Below, piece by piece: positions 1 through 5,138 of a stretch of DNA of 7,605 nucleotides (position 1 is the stretch's first letter; the number at the start of each line of letters is the position of its first letter). This DNA is from an uncultured Fusobacterium sp. (GTDB taxonomy: Bacteria; Fusobacteriota; Fusobacteriia; Fusobacteriales; Fusobacteriaceae): assembly GCA_900545035.1 (NCBI GenBank), contig UQXM01000088.1, positions 1 through 7,605 on the forward strand, written 5' to 3'. The notes below the pieces were generated by a model. The model saw nothing but the letters and a program-made list of their open reading frames with translations, was not told the origin of the DNA and made no database searches. Position numbers and translations under genes: made by a program.

Positions 1-310
1 CGATAATCGTTACATCTGCTCCGTCTTCTATATAGAAATCATTGTATACAATATCCACGCCTTCTTCAGTCATTACTACAGGAATGTGAACCTGCTCTTC
101 TTTTGCTTCACCGCTTATATAAATATCGATTCCCTGTCTGTCCTCTTTCGGAACAATCTTAATATGACGGCTGTCCCCATGACAAACCGCCAAACCGTTC
201 AGTCTGAGGTTATATGCCCCTTCCTTTTTAAATCCATAAGAATCGATCACATCAAGCACTTGCTGTGTCACAACAGCGTCTTTGTCATTTCCTTCAAAAT
301 CAGCGCTCAT
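1..310 (-). CDS. sufB: SufB/SufD-family Fe-S cluster assembly protein, 5' part only (cut at window edge)
   Basis: This is the N-terminal ~103 residues of a short SufB/SufD-family scaffold protein, partner of the adjacent SufC ATPase in cytoplasmic Fe-S cluster assembly. The translation starts MSADFEGNDKDAVV and carries stretches I associate with the short clostridial/archaeal SufB (SmsB) type: RLNG near residue 36, HIKIVPKEDRQGIDIYISG near 49-67, VHIPVVMTEEG near 74-84 and VYNDFYIEDGADVTI at the edge. The start at 310 is set by a strong AAAGGAGG (319-326) 8 nt upstream, and it lies inside the end of sufC (11-nt overlap, different frame), so the two are translationally coupled. The remainder of the gene, including the beta-helix core and any cluster ligands, lies left of the window, so intactness cannot be judged. 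The family assignment is quite secure; SufB versus SufD naming is arbitrary for this short class. Confidence 0.85.
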   Translation of the reverse strand, partial: MSADFEGNDKDAVVTQQVLDVIDSYGFKKEGAYNLRLNGLAVCHGDSRHIKIVPKEDRQGIDIYISGEAKEEQVHIPVVMTEEGVDIVYNDFYIEDGADVTII

Positions 311-1046
311 AAAGTTCGCCTCCTTTTTGTATTCTGCATCCGCATGATTCCGGTTTCTTCCCGAACAAGATCGGAACGATCTCATCCGCCGTGCCGACCG
401 CTTCTACTTTTCCGTCTCCGATAACCATGATCCTGTCCGCCATGCGTATAATACGCTCTTGATGTGAGATCAAGATCAGACTCTGCTTCTTTTCTTTGTG
501 AATCTGTTCAAACCGCTTGATCAACATCGAAAAACTCCACAGGTCAATCCCTGCTTCCGGTTCATCAAATACACATATCTTATGATCTTTTGCCAGAACT
601 GTCGCAATTTCAATCCTCTTCATCTCTCCGCCCGAAAGCGTCGCGTCAGCTTCTCTGTTAATATATTCTTTCACGCAAAGACCGACACTGCTTAACAACT
701 CACAGCATGTCGTATCATCTAATTCTCTGCCTGCCGCAAGAGAAAGCAGTCTTTTTACTGTCATCCCCTTAAAACGCGGCGGCTGCTGAAATGCAAACCC
801 CATTCCTGCCTGCGCTCTCTTATCGATCGTATACGATGTAATATCCTGCCCGTCCAGTATGATCTTACCGCCTGTCGCCTCATTGATCCCCATAAGAAGT
901 TTCGCAAGCGTCGATTTACCTCCCCCGTTAGGGCCTGTAATGACAAGCATCTCCCCGTCTTCCACCGTAAAACTTACATCTGTTAATATCTCTGATTGTC
1001 TTCCTTCTTCTGTTATATTGTACGATAAATGTTCTGCCTGTAACAT
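300..1046 (-). CDS. sufC: Fe-S cluster assembly ABC-type ATPase SufC
   Basis: This is a soluble ABC ATPase (248 aa, the usual SufC length) that powers Fe-S cluster assembly on the SufB-type scaffold encoded next to it. Visible motifs are Walker A GPNGGGKST at residues 38-46, Q-loop Gln87 in FAFQQPP, signature LSGGE at 137-141, Walker B KICVFDEPEAG at 156-166 with catalytic Glu162, and the H-loop His195 in ISHQER. The single ATPase domain has no membrane segments, and pairing with a SufB-like gene separates it from transporter ATPases. The DEPEAGIDLWSF stretch is typical of the minimal clostridial SufC. The start at 1046 has a moderate GGAAG about 12 nt upstream. I find no convincing promoter between it and the porin terminator at 1126-1154. 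GC content and synonymous codons (many C/G-ending) are clearly unlike the genes from 1190 onward, suggesting a different taxonomic origin. Confidence 0.93.
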   Translation of the reverse strand: MLQAEHLSYNITEEGRQSEILTDVSFTVEDGEMLVITGPNGGGKSTLAKLLMGINEATGGKIILDGQDITSYTIDKRAQAGMGFAFQQPPRFKGMTVKRLLSLAAGRELDDTTCCELLSSVGLCVKEYINREADATLSGGEMKRIEIATVLAKDHKICVFDEPEAGIDLWSFSMLIKRFEQIHKEKKQSLILISHQERIIRMADRIMVIGDGKVEAVGTADEIVPILFGKKPESCGCRIQKGGELYER

Positions 1047-1087
1047 TCCGGAAATTCACTTCCTTTTTCTTTTTTATTTCTCTTCAT
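1013..1087 (-). other. Tiny ORF (24 codons) with strong RBS, possibly the severed start of another gene
   Basis: An ATG at 1087 follows a near-ideal AGAGGAGG (1093-1100) at 5-nt spacing. The reading frame encodes MKRNKKEKGSEF and continues to 24 residues, ending at TAA 1013-1015 inside sufC in another frame. The first 8 codons are A-rich and Lys/Arg-rich, matching the AT-rich right side of the window; the later codons are simply sufC leader and sufC out of frame. Two readings are possible: a leader peptide coupled to sufC, or the beginning of a gene on the AT-rich side that was cut where foreign or misjoined DNA begins. I favour the second. I recognise no homologue. Confidence 0.3.
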
Positions 1088-1125
1088 TTTTTCCTCCTCT
1101 GAAAATAATTAATTTATTATTTCAT
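1047..1125. other. Probable junction between two sequence sources
   Basis: Right of this interval everything is AT-rich and fusobacterial in character, beginning with the porin terminator. Left of it sit sufC and sufB with balanced base composition and clostridial-type sequence. The interval holds the sufC Shine-Dalgarno (about 1059-1063), a truncated-looking ORF start (1087) with its own strong RBS, and an AT-rich stretch at 1101-1125. No transposase, tRNA, integrase or flanking repeat is visible that would explain an insertion. The exact breakpoint cannot be read from one sequence; 1060-1085 is my best guess. Confidence 0.5.
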
Positions 1126-1154
1126 AAAAAAGAGAGGCTCTTTTAAGCCTCTCC
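1126..1154 (-). terminator. Rho-independent terminator of the porin gene
   Basis: Read on the minus strand, GAGAGGCT (1153-1146), loop TAAAAG and AGCCTCTC (1139-1132) form a perfect 8-bp GC-containing stem, followed at once by six T (1131-1126). It lies 36 bases past the porin stop codon, the standard place for an intrinsic terminator. It also isolates the porin transcript from sufC downstream. Confidence 0.9.
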
Positions 1155-1189
1155 AAAAATTGTTATTATTTTTATTTTTCTAGCTCAGA

Positions 1190-2128
1190 CTAGAATGTGT
1201 AAGTCCATCCAAGATAGAACTCTCCGTAGTATCTTTGAGAATCTTTATCATCAACTTGTCCAGCTAAATTTTCTTCTTTTCCGTCAAGTTCCCATTTAAA
1301 CATATCATACTCATAGTATCCGTCAATTGTTAAGTTTTCAGTTACTTTATATGATCCGTTTAACCATAAGATATGAGAGTTTGTATCATGTTTATATGCT
1401 CCAGTATATCCATCTGCATATTCAATATTGTTAGCAAATTCCCAACCATATTGTACTCCAAGGTTTAATTTTTCTCCTTGGTATATTGGCATAGATACTC
1501 TTAATTGATGTCTGAACCAGTGATCAAGACCATCATGGTTTCCATCTCCTGTTGCTATATCGCTTTCAGTTTTAAAGTAATATCCAACTTTAACTGGACC
1601 TAATTTTACTCCTACTGGAGTACCTTCTATATAGTATCCGTCAGTTTCTTCACTTCCATTTGTTGAAGTGTATGCAACATCTAAATCTCCAACAAACATT
1701 CCATAATCATATTTTCCTCTTAAATAGAATCTGTCATATTTTTCTTCTTGTCTCCATCTAGATCCAATTGAGAAATTACCAAAACTTCTCCATGCATCTA
1801 AATCTATTCTGTGTCCAGCACCATGGATTCCATCATCTGTATCCATGTTCCAACCTTTTCTCGCCATTAATCCAAATGTCCAGTCATCTCCGTATGCTAA
1901 TCCAACAGAGTTAGAGAACATTACTGTACCGATATCTCCGTTTGAAGCTCCTGAAGTATTGTCTATTTCTAATCCTTGTCCGAATGAAGTTACTCTTAAA
2001 GCTGGTGCTTCAACAGGTTTTACTTCTTCAACAACTACAACTTCTTCTACTGCAGGTACTACTTCTTTTGCATAAGCAACTGAAGATACTAATGATAATG
2101 CTCCTAATAAAAGTGCTAACTTTTTCAT
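1190..2128 (-). CDS. Outer-membrane beta-barrel protein, FomA-like fusobacterial porin family
   Basis: This is a 312-residue secreted beta-barrel protein, probably an outer-membrane porin. Residues 1-20 form a signal peptide (KK, hydrophobic LALLLGALSLVSSV, then AYA before Lys21). Residues 21-43 are a low-complexity Glu/Val/Pro stretch reminiscent of the region after the signal in fusobacterial FomA-type proteins. The rest alternates polar and aromatic/hydrophobic residues in strand-like blocks rich in Tyr, Trp and Gly (for example 131-154, 178-186, 254-277) and ends in YLGWTYTF, with the terminal Phe typical of a BAM-recognised last strand. No lipobox Cys is present. It appears shorter than FomA itself (from memory roughly 350-380 aa), so it is a relative rather than FomA. 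The RBS AAGGAGGAG (2137-2145) is very strong with 8-nt spacing. The gene has its own promoter, a structured 5' UTR and a terminator, consistent with an abundant protein. Substrate and pore selectivity cannot be inferred. Confidence 0.8.
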   Translation of the reverse strand: MKKLALLLGALSLVSSVAYAKEVVPAVEEVVVVEEVKPVEAPALRVTSFGQGLEIDNTSGASNGDIGTVMFSNSVGLAYGDDWTFGLMARKGWNMDTDDGIHGAGHRIDLDAWRSFGNFSIGSRWRQEEKYDRFYLRGKYDYGMFVGDLDVAYTSTNGSEETDGYYIEGTPVGVKLGPVKVGYYFKTESDIATGDGNHDGLDHWFRHQLRVSMPIYQGEKLNLGVQYGWEFANNIEYADGYTGAYKHDTNSHILWLNGSYKVTENLTIDGYYEYDMFKWELDGKEENLAGQVDDKDSQRYYGEFYLGWTYTF

Positions 2129-2169
2129 AATAAAATCTCCTCCTTGAATAATTCTCGTAGTTTCTCATT

Positions 2170-2206
2170 TAGTAGTATTGTACTTTCTCAAGGTACAATC
2201 ATACTA
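2170..2206 (-). promoter_or_regulatory. Imperfect dyad / stem-loop in the porin 5' UTR
   Basis: On the transcript strand ATTGTAC (2199-2193) pairs with GTACAAT (2183-2177) around a 9-nt loop CTTGAGAAA. After a 2-bp mismatch, TAGTA (2206-2202) pairs with TACTA (2174-2170). The total is 12 of 14 possible pairs. The predicted transcription start (~2202) falls at its upstream edge, so the mRNA may begin with a stem-loop, which would protect the 5' end, or the DNA dyad may be an operator over +1. There is no U-run after it, so it is not a terminator. Confidence 0.55.
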
Positions 2207-2208
2207 TC

Positions 2209-2237
2209 TTTATAACTCATTTTTTGAGATTTGTAAA
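2209..2237 (-). promoter_or_regulatory. Sigma-70-type promoter of the porin gene
   Basis: On the minus strand TTTACA (2237-2232) and TATAAA (2214-2209) are separated by 17 bp. The -35 differs from TTGACA at two positions and the -10 differs from TATAAT at its last position. The transcription start is predicted near 2202, giving a leader of about 70 nt before the porin ATG. The rest of the 191-bp spacer between megL and the porin (2238-2319) is AT-rich and shows no intrinsic terminator for megL, so some read-through from megL is possible. Confidence 0.65.
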
Positions 2238-2319
2238 TAGTTTTTTTTAAATTATTTTTTTGCCCCTGTTTTCGTATATTTTTACTACACTTTTTCCATT
2301 TGTGTACTGTCATTTTTCA

Positions 2320-3510
2320 TCAACATTTAGCAAGTCCCTGTTCCAAGTCAGCAATAATATCTTCCACATTTTCAAGTCCCACAGAAAGTCTTACAAGTCC
2401 GTCGGTAATTCCTGCTGCCAGTCTTTCCTCTCTTGTATACGGAGAATGTGTCATTGAAGCCGGATGTTGAATAAGAGTTTCTGTATCTCCAAGACTTACT
2501 GCAAGAGAACACATTTCCAAACTGTTAAGAAGTGTTTTTCCCGCTTCAAATCCTCCTTTTAATTCAAAAGACATTATTCCTCCGAAATTTTTCATCTGTT
2601 TTTTGGCTGTTTCATATCCCTCATGGTCTTCAAGTCCCGGATAATAAACTTTTTCTACCTTAGGATGAGCTGCCAGCCATTTTGCAACTTTCATAGCATT
2701 TTCACAATGTCTTTCCATTCTTATTTCAAAAGTTTTCATTCCTCTTGTAATATAATATGCTTCCTGAGGTCCAAGAACAGAACCTGTCATATCTTTTATT
2801 CCCACCAGTTTTATTTCGGTTACAAGTTCTTTGCTTCCCACAACAAAACCTGCTATGACATCCCCGTGTCCGTTCAGATATTTAGTGGCAGAATGAACAA
2901 CAATATCTGCTCCGAGAGTCAGCGGAGTTTGATTGTACGGAGTGGCAAAAGTATTGTCAACCACAACTTTTGTATACGGATTAGTGTGAGCTGCTTTGCA
3001 TACCTCTTCTATATCTGTTATTTTTAAATTAGGATTTGCAGGTGTTTCCAAATATACAACTCTTGTATTGGGTTTCATGGCTTTTTTTACAGCTTCAAGA
3101 TCTGCGGTATTTAAAAATTCCACCTCTACGCCAAATTTTGTAAGTCCGTGGCTGAGAAATGCAAATGTACATCCGTAAAGAGTTGTATCGGCTATAACAT
3201 GATCTCCCGCTTTCAGTAAAGTCCAAAGTGCAGAAGATATTGCACCCATTCCCGATGAAGTTGATACTGCCATTTCTCCATGTTCAAGCAGAGCAATTTT
3301 TTCTTCGATAACTGTCAGAGTAGGATTTCCAAGTCTGCTGTAAATATATCCCTCTTCTTCAAGAGCAAATCTTCTTCCTCCCTGTTCTGCTGAATCAAAA
3401 ATAAAAGTAGATGTCTGATAAATCGGTGTAGCCAAGCAGCCGAACGGATTTTTTTGATGTCCTCCGTGTATAGCCTGTGTTCCTATTCCTTTATTTTTTA
3501 AATCATGCAT
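2320..3510 (-). CDS. megL: Methionine gamma-lyase (PLP enzyme)
   Basis: This cytoplasmic PLP enzyme cleaves L-methionine to 2-oxobutyrate, ammonia and methanethiol, and usually also acts on homocysteine and cysteine (producing H2S). It is a Cys/Met-metabolism family member of 396 aa, the normal length. Lys210 in HSATKYLNGHGD is the PLP Schiff-base lysine. Tyr57 and Arg59 (YIYSRLGNPT) bind the cofactor phosphate of the neighbouring subunit, and Arg374 (GLVRLSVG) binds the substrate carboxylate. The residues that mark methionine gamma-lyase rather than cystathionine lyase or synthase are present: Tyr112 and Cys114 in LYGCTFAF, and Lys239-Asp240 in GIKDMTG. The start at 3510 is fixed by CCTCCTTT (3520-3527 on the plus strand, AAAGGAGG on the mRNA) with 9-nt spacing. 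It has its own promoter at 3572-3600 and is divergent from trkA. Known fusobacterial relatives make volatile sulfur compounds; that role here is inferred from family. Confidence 0.93.
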   Translation of the reverse strand: MHDLKNKGIGTQAIHGGHQKNPFGCLATPIYQTSTFIFDSAEQGGRRFALEEEGYIYSRLGNPTLTVIEEKIALLEHGEMAVSTSSGMGAISSALWTLLKAGDHVIADTTLYGCTFAFLSHGLTKFGVEVEFLNTADLEAVKKAMKPNTRVVYLETPANPNLKITDIEEVCKAAHTNPYTKVVVDNTFATPYNQTPLTLGADIVVHSATKYLNGHGDVIAGFVVGSKELVTEIKLVGIKDMTGSVLGPQEAYYITRGMKTFEIRMERHCENAMKVAKWLAAHPKVEKVYYPGLEDHEGYETAKKQMKNFGGIMSFELKGGFEAGKTLLNSLEMCSLAVSLGDTETLIQHPASMTHSPYTREERLAAGITDGLVRLSVGLENVEDIIADLEQGLAKC

Positions 3511-3571
3511 ATAATCTTTCCTCCTTTACAATACTGAAATACAAAAATAAAATCATCTGTCTGTTACTACA

Positions 3572-3600
3572 TTTATAATCTGATTTTTTTATTTTGTCAA
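3572..3600 (-). promoter_or_regulatory. Strong sigma-70-type promoter of megL
   Basis: On the minus strand a perfect TTGACA (3600-3595) lies 17 bp from TATAAA (3577-3572), which differs from TATAAT only at its last base. Transcription is predicted to start near 3565, giving a ~55-nt leader with no riboswitch-like structure that I can see. The -35 abuts the palindrome at 3604-3623. Confidence 0.8.
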
Positions 3601-3603
3601 ACT

Positions 3604-3623
3604 TCACTGTTCTATAACAGTGA
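3604..3623. promoter_or_regulatory. 20-bp palindrome (operator candidate) between megL and trkA
   Basis: TCACTGTT, CTAT, AACAGTGA forms two perfect 8-bp arms around a 4-bp centre. It ends 3 bp upstream of the megL -35 box, centred near -48 relative to the predicted megL start and near -113 for trkA. Size and symmetry fit a site for a dimeric helix-turn-helix regulator, for example a CRP/FNR-type protein, but it does not match the TTGAT-N4-ATCAA or TGTGA-N6-TCACA consensus. No U-run follows, so it is not a terminator. Confidence 0.55.
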
Positions 3624-3691
3624 GATTTATTTCTTGTATCTCTTAATATTTTTAGAAATTAAAATTATCAGTCTGAGTTTGTTTTTTAAGT

Positions 3692-3720
3692 TTGAGTAAA
3701 AATGATATTTTTGTTATAAT
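3692..3720 (+). promoter_or_regulatory. Sigma-70-type promoter of the trkA-trkH operon
   Basis: TTGAGT (3692-3697) and a perfect TATAAT (3715-3720) are 17 bp apart, with an extended -10 TG at 3712-3713. Transcription is predicted to start near 3727, only ~26 nt before the trkA ATG, leaving no room for a leader riboswitch. The ribosome binding site TAGGAG (3738-3743) stands 9 nt before the start. Confidence 0.75.
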
Positions 3721-3752
3721 GTTGTTAATATATAGGATAGGAGTTAATAATT

Positions 3753-5138
3753 ATGAAAATTGTAATTGTGGGAGCGGGTAAAATCGGAGAAATTCTTTGC
3801 AGAGATTTATCTACTGAGGGAAATGATATCACTCTGATTGAACAAGATCCGAAAATTTTGGACAGAATACTTTCTGTGTCAGATATTATGGGAATTGTAG
3901 GAAACGGAGCAAACCGTGAAGTTCTCGGAGATGCGGGAGTACACGATGCAGATATTTTTATCGCTGTAACTACAAACGACGAAATCAATCTGATTTCTTC
4001 TGTTATGGCTAAAAAAATGGGAGCAAAATATACTATTGCCAGAGTAAGAAATCCTGAATATTCTGAACAAATGGAATTTATGAGAGAGTCTTTGGGAATT
4101 GACATTGTTCTTAATCCCGAAGCAGAAGCAGCAGAGTTTATCTGCAAAAATCTTGAGTATCCTACTGCTTTGAATGTGGAAAGTTTTGCCGACAATAAAG
4201 TAAATCTTGTTGAGGTTATGATTGAAGAGGATTCTTTCCTCGATAATTTAAAGTTGGCAGAACTTAAACAGAAATATTTTAACAATATTCTTGTCTGCAT
4301 TGTCAAAAGAGGACAGGAGATTTTTGTTCCTACGGGAAATTTTGTTTTGGAAGCAAAAGATATCATATATGTAACAGGAAAGCAAACGGATTTAAGAGAG
4401 TTTTACAAATCTCTGGGACATAAAGACGAGAGAATAAAATCTGTTTTCATTATCGGGGGAGGTCGTATCACTCATTATCTTGCGGATATTCTTTTAAAAA
4501 AGAAAATAAAATTAAAAATTGTGGAAATTAATGAGAAAAAAGCAGAAGATTTGAGCGACACTTATGAAAATGCAGAAATAATTGTCGGAAACGGTATGGA
4601 TATGGAACTTCTGGAAGAGGAAAATTTCAGAAAATATGATGCCTGCATATCTCTTACGGGAATAGATGAAGAAAATATTATCATCTCAATGTTTGCAGAC
4701 AAAATAGGTATAAAGAAAACCATCACAAAAATAAACAACACATCTCTTTTGAATGTTCTTGGGTCAGGAGGACTTCAATCTATACTTACACCTAAGAAAA
4801 TAATTGCAGATTATATTATAAAAATAGTAAGGTCTCTTGTAGGTTCACAGGGAGAAAACAATATCCAAAATCTTTACAGACTTGCTGACAACAAGGTGGA
4901 GGCTATTGAATTTTCTGTGGGAGAATACAGCAGAATATCAGGTATTCCGATAAAAGACCTGCATATAAAGAAAGGTGTTCTGATACTTTATATTTTGAGA
5001 GGCAGCACTCTTATTATTCCGGGAGGAGAAAATATAATCAAACCTGACGACAGAGTTATTATTATTACAACTCAAAGATATCTTGACGATATTGATAAAA
5101 TTATAAATTTTGATTTTTTTAACGGAGAAAATATATGA
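3753..5138 (+). CDS. trkA: Trk potassium-uptake regulatory subunit TrkA (two RCK modules)
   Basis: This is the peripheral cytoplasmic protein that forms a ring under TrkH and controls K+ entry in response to bound NAD(H)/ATP. At 461 aa it has the full-length TrkA layout RCK_N, RCK_C, RCK_N, RCK_C, rather than the single-module KtrA. The first Rossmann fold starts at residue 1 with VGAGKIG (6-12) and the acidic residue after strand 2 is Glu30 (LIEQDP); a TrkA_C-like domain lies about 145-215. The second Rossmann fold begins at about 229 (SVFIIGGGRITHYLA), with its ribose-binding acid at Glu259 or nearby (IVEIN), and the last domain is about 375-450. The sixth position of the second glycine motif is Thr240 instead of the usual Gly, so nucleotide binding in that half may differ. 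The start is supported by TAGGAG 9 nt upstream and by the Rossmann strand at residue 2. Its stop overlaps the trkH start by 4 nt (ATGA). Confidence 0.93.
   Translation: MKIVIVGAGKIGEILCRDLSTEGNDITLIEQDPKILDRILSVSDIMGIVGNGANREVLGDAGVHDADIFIAVTTNDEINLISSVMAKKMGAKYTIARVRNPEYSEQMEFMRESLGIDIVLNPEAEAAEFICKNLEYPTALNVESFADNKVNLVEVMIEEDSFLDNLKLAELKQKYFNNILVCIVKRGQEIFVPTGNFVLEAKDIIYVTGKQTDLREFYKSLGHKDERIKSVFIIGGGRITHYLADILLKKKIKLKIVEINEKKAEDLSDTYENAEIIVGNGMDMELLEEENFRKYDACISLTGIDEENIIISMFADKIGIKKTITKINNTSLLNVLGSGGLQSILTPKKIIADYIIKIVRSLVGSQGENNIQNLYRLADNKVEAIEFSVGEYSRISGIPIKDLHIKKGVLILYILRGSTLIIPGGENIIKPDDRVIIITTQRYLDDIDKIINFDFFNGENI

Noticed and set aside
86..424. 112-aa ORF on the plus strand over sufB/sufC
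   Set aside because: It is the complement of two well-supported coupled genes, shows no recognisable domain and has no promoter or RBS of note.
1180..1193. CTAG-N6-CTAG inverted repeat at the porin stop codon
   Set aside because: Only 4-bp arms; a chance match next to a convincing terminator.
1845..2130. Plus-strand ORFs rich in Thr/Ser or Leu/Gln opposite the porin N-terminus
   Set aside because: The repetitive composition is just the complement of the Glu/Val-rich stretch of the porin.
2276..2310. Possible megL terminator hairpin (TACAC/GTGTA)
   Set aside because: Five base pairs, one mismatch outside, and no U-run on the minus strand.
3511..3752. Riboswitch (SAM type before megL or c-di-AMP type before trkA)
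   Set aside because: With the promoters identified, the leaders are only about 55 and 26 nt and lack the needed helices.
3725..4366. 213-aa minus-strand ORF opposite trkA
   Set aside because: It is Ser/Ile/Phe-rich antisense of a clearly real RCK protein, with no domain and no strong RBS; typical shadow of AT-rich coding DNA.
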